Source: Ignavibacteriales bacterium (GTDB lineage: Bacteria > Bacteroidota > Ignavibacteria > Ignavibacteriales > Ignavibacteriaceae). From it: 58,055 nt of DNA. The stretch lies in the NCBI GenBank assembly GCA_012517155.1, contig JAAYVN010000107.1:1-58055 (forward strand). The letters are read 5' to 3'. Both the position numbers and the translations under genes were made by a program. The notes under the pieces are model-generated. The model was given only the letters and a program-made list of their open reading frames with translations, did no database searches and had not been told where the DNA came from. This document shows, piece by piece, positions 57,017-58,055 of this stretch (position 1 is its first letter; every line of letters starts with the position of its first letter).

Positions 57017-57071
57017 AGCCACTTGCCGGATTCGAACCGGCGACCTGCTCATTACGAATGAGCTGCAGCTC
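57017..57071 (-). tRNA. tRNA-Thr(CGT), 3' part only (5' half missing)
   Basis: The anticodon arm (GCTCA-TTCGTAA-TGAGC, anticodon CGT), variable loop, T arm (GCCGG-TTCGAAT-CCGGC) and acceptor 3' strand AAGTGGC are all present. The D arm and the 5' acceptor strand expected as GCCACTT are absent: upstream sequence is AT-rich and unrelated. CCA is not encoded. The junction sits at a 12-base palindrome, GAGCTGCAGCTC (57060-57071). A tRNA gene cut at the anticodon stem with its 3' end intact is the classic footprint of an element integrated in a tRNA gene; the complete gene would then lie at the far end of the element. Confidence 0.8.
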
Positions 57072-57314
57072 TTTTATTTATATAGACTTACAAAAAAAAG
57101 TACACTAAATTGATACCGGAATATACAAAAAACACTCTTTCAAAGAACCTAAAAAGAGAAAACCACCGGCAGGAAAACTTTAGGGGATTCAATCCTAAAA
57201 CTACCGATGGTTTCTCAATTAAAAATTTCTTTGTTTGAATCCGTTTAAGTTTTCCACCTGCAAACATACAAATAATTTTTGGCGAAGTCAAGTACCCTTC
57301 AAACTTGAAATATT

Positions 57315-57339
57315 GCTGCGGGTTATCAAGTCCCGCAGC
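57315..57339. other. GC-rich hairpin in the element
   Basis: GCTGCGGG pairs with CCCGCAGC (8 bases) around a nine-base loop, 28 bases beyond the stop of the helix-turn-helix gene. It lacks a proper T-run on the minus strand, so it may be a poor terminator or a recombinase/packaging site. Confidence 0.4.
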
Positions 57340-57366
57340 CAAAGGGTTTTTATTCCGGTGGTCTCT

Positions 57367-57729
57367 TTAGTCTTTCAAGTCTTCAATAAATGAAATTTGC
57401 AAAGGAAAATTTCCTTCAATCTGATAACGTTCTGAATAACCCCGACGGCGACCTTGCGTTTTCAGAAAAAATATTATACTTACTGTATCCCCGCTCTTTA
57501 TTTTTTCCATTAGTTGACTTTCTGCAAAGTCAATCGCCACCTCCCGTTCTGAATCAATCCTATCTTTCAAGTCCTGGTTTTTATCCAGATATTTATAAAT
57601 TGTGGTTCTGGATACGCCCAGGCGTTTTGCTATTGTGGAAATATTTCCGTAGCTGTCTGTGATTGCCTGCTCCAAAATTTCCGGTTTGGTTAATGCCGTG
57701 CAGGTGCTTTTTTTTGTTTTTTTCTTCAT
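57367..57729 (-). CDS. Helix-turn-helix protein resembling phage terminase small subunits
   Basis: This 120-residue protein has a DNA-binding helix-turn-helix (ISTIAKRLGVSRTTIYKYLDK, ~residues 30-50) followed by the block DSEREVAIDFAESQLMEKIKSGD and IIFFLKTQGRRRGYSERYQIEG. This combination is seen in small phage and prophage proteins often labelled terminase small subunit, which recognise phage DNA for packaging; some are annotated only as HTH regulators. AAGGA precedes the ATG by ~10 bases. It is the last gene before the tRNA-Thr edge; no terminase large subunit is in view. Confidence 0.65.
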   Translation of the reverse strand: MKKKTKKSTCTALTKPEILEQAITDSYGNISTIAKRLGVSRTTIYKYLDKNQDLKDRIDSEREVAIDFAESQLMEKIKSGDTVSIIFFLKTQGRRRGYSERYQIEGNFPLQISFIEDLKD

Positions 57730-57789
57730 TTATGATTTTTCCTTTTTTTATATTGTGCATTATATCTATTAGGTTGTTTACTTAAATAC

Positions 57790-57891
57790 TTAAATTTCGC
57801 ACACGTGCGGGGGTACGTGCCCTTTTCTCTGGTCAGGTGATACTTTATACCCCCCTAAAATTAAAACGTCCTTAAATCGCTTTGTTTTCAT
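57790..57891 (-). CDS. Very small frame (33 residues), coupled to the upstream frame
   Basis: The ATG at 57891 overlaps the TGA of the upstream frame (ATGA) and encodes MKTKRFKDVLILGGYK plus a short tail ending HVCEI. I recognise no family. The overlap is the main argument that it is translated. Confidence 0.3.
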   Translation of the reverse strand: MKTKRFKDVLILGGYKVSPDQRKGHVPPHVCEI

Positions 57892-58055
57892 TTTTGCCTC
57901 ACTGAAACAGGTTCGTTTGTGGATTGTAATTTGTCAAAAGGATTTCCGTCCTCCGGTTCTTTAGGTTTACTCTTTCCCTTATTAAGTTTATTATTAGCTT
58001 GCTTTCCGTTGCTATCTGGATAACCTCCGGCGAGTCAAATTCCGATACCGCAAAC
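57888..58055 (-). pseudogene. 3' end of a broken or partial element gene
   Basis: A hydrophilic frame (GGYPDSNGKQANNK ... EDGNPFDKLQ, ending VSVRQK and TGA) is open from 58034 to 57888 but has no start codon and meets a TGA at 58035-58037. Another frame is open from the window edge (FAVSEFDSPE...) and could join it by a frameshift near 58025. It is either a frameshifted gene or a sequencing error; the second frame could alternatively run on alone to its stop at 57899. Function is not recognised. Confidence 0.35.

Larger units (their letters stand above)
57072..58055. mobile_element. Putative end of an integrated element (prophage or satellite) at tRNA-Thr
   Basis: The tRNA-Thr remnant marks one edge. 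Inside lie a phage-type helix-turn-helix/terminase-small-like gene, a very short coupled frame and a broken frame, all on the minus strand, unlike the plus-strand chromosomal genes to the left. No integrase is visible before the window ends, so the type of element is open. Confidence 0.5.

Noticed and set aside
56849-57061. Plus-strand 70-residue frame ending LPDSNRRPAHYE
   Set aside because: The end is the translated complement of the tRNA-Thr fragment, a well-known false protein; the front is low-complexity intergenic sequence.
57088-57342. 84-residue minus-strand frame after the helix-turn-helix gene
   Set aside because: It needs a TTG start with no ribosome site, spans a hairpin and ends in Phe/Cys/Trp-rich sequence typical of noncoding frames. 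It continues the same frame past the upstream stop, so a readthrough extension cannot be fully excluded.

Overview
The window comes from an AT-rich, Gram-negative member of the Bacteroidota/Chlorobi/Ignavibacteria group, most like Ignavibacteria. The evidence is a giant SprA homologue (type IX secretion), three intact proteins plus one decayed tail carrying type IX C-terminal sorting domains of the NYPNPFNP...LRVFDILGNEV kind, TonB-dependent outer-membrane transport, and TAnnTTTG-type -7 promoter elements. No rRNA operon, CRISPR array or insertion sequence was found.

Layout. 1-5.0 kb: a decayed type IX sorting-domain tail, a class I methyltransferase, an ECF sigma/anti-sigma pair behind a serine hydrolase, and clpS, all on the minus strand. 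5.2-9.5 kb: etfB-etfA-DUF151/UVR nuclease (plus) meeting a DUF2851 gene and an orphan (minus), with stop codons that overlap. 9.6-19.3 kb: a tightly coupled plus-strand sugar cluster of a HyuA-like ATPase-fold protein, NanE epimerase, phosphohexomutase, large-cap HAD protein and GH38 alpha-mannosidase, followed by a secreted N-terminal-cysteine amidase; genes overlap by 4-8 bases at each of the first four junctions. 19.3-28.2 kb: holA, a giant protein with three CbbX-type AAA+ modules, a yeast-type cytosine deaminase, polA and adk. 28.6-30.9 kb: a CotH/lamin-tail type IX cargo protein (minus).

31.2-35.4 kb: a hydCBA-type trimeric [FeFe] hydrogenase operon ending in a clear terminator. 35.5-37.9 kb: smpB, tyrS and a pyruvoyl-dependent arginine decarboxylase. 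37.9-46.2 kb (minus): a small coiled-coil protein, an alpha/beta hydrolase and sprA, whose signal peptide appears to lie upstream of its first ATG with no standard start codon. 46.3-50.6 kb (minus): acyl-CoA synthetase, alanine dehydrogenase and a CoA-transferase, organised as an operon. 50.8-56.8 kb (plus): a TonB-dependent receptor paired with a type IX beta-helix protein, then a type IX serine hydrolase whose sorting-domain DNA is about 86% identical to that of its neighbour.

57.0 kb to the end: a tRNA-Thr(CGT) gene lacking its 5' half but keeping its terminator, followed by a phage-type helix-turn-helix/terminase-small-like gene and fragments. This looks like one end of an element integrated in a tRNA gene; the rest lies beyond the window.

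The best candidates for undescribed biology are the HyuA-NanE-PGM-HAD-GH38 cluster, the triple-AAA+ protein, and the tRNA-Thr-associated element. All functional calls are from reading the sequence; no database searches were run.
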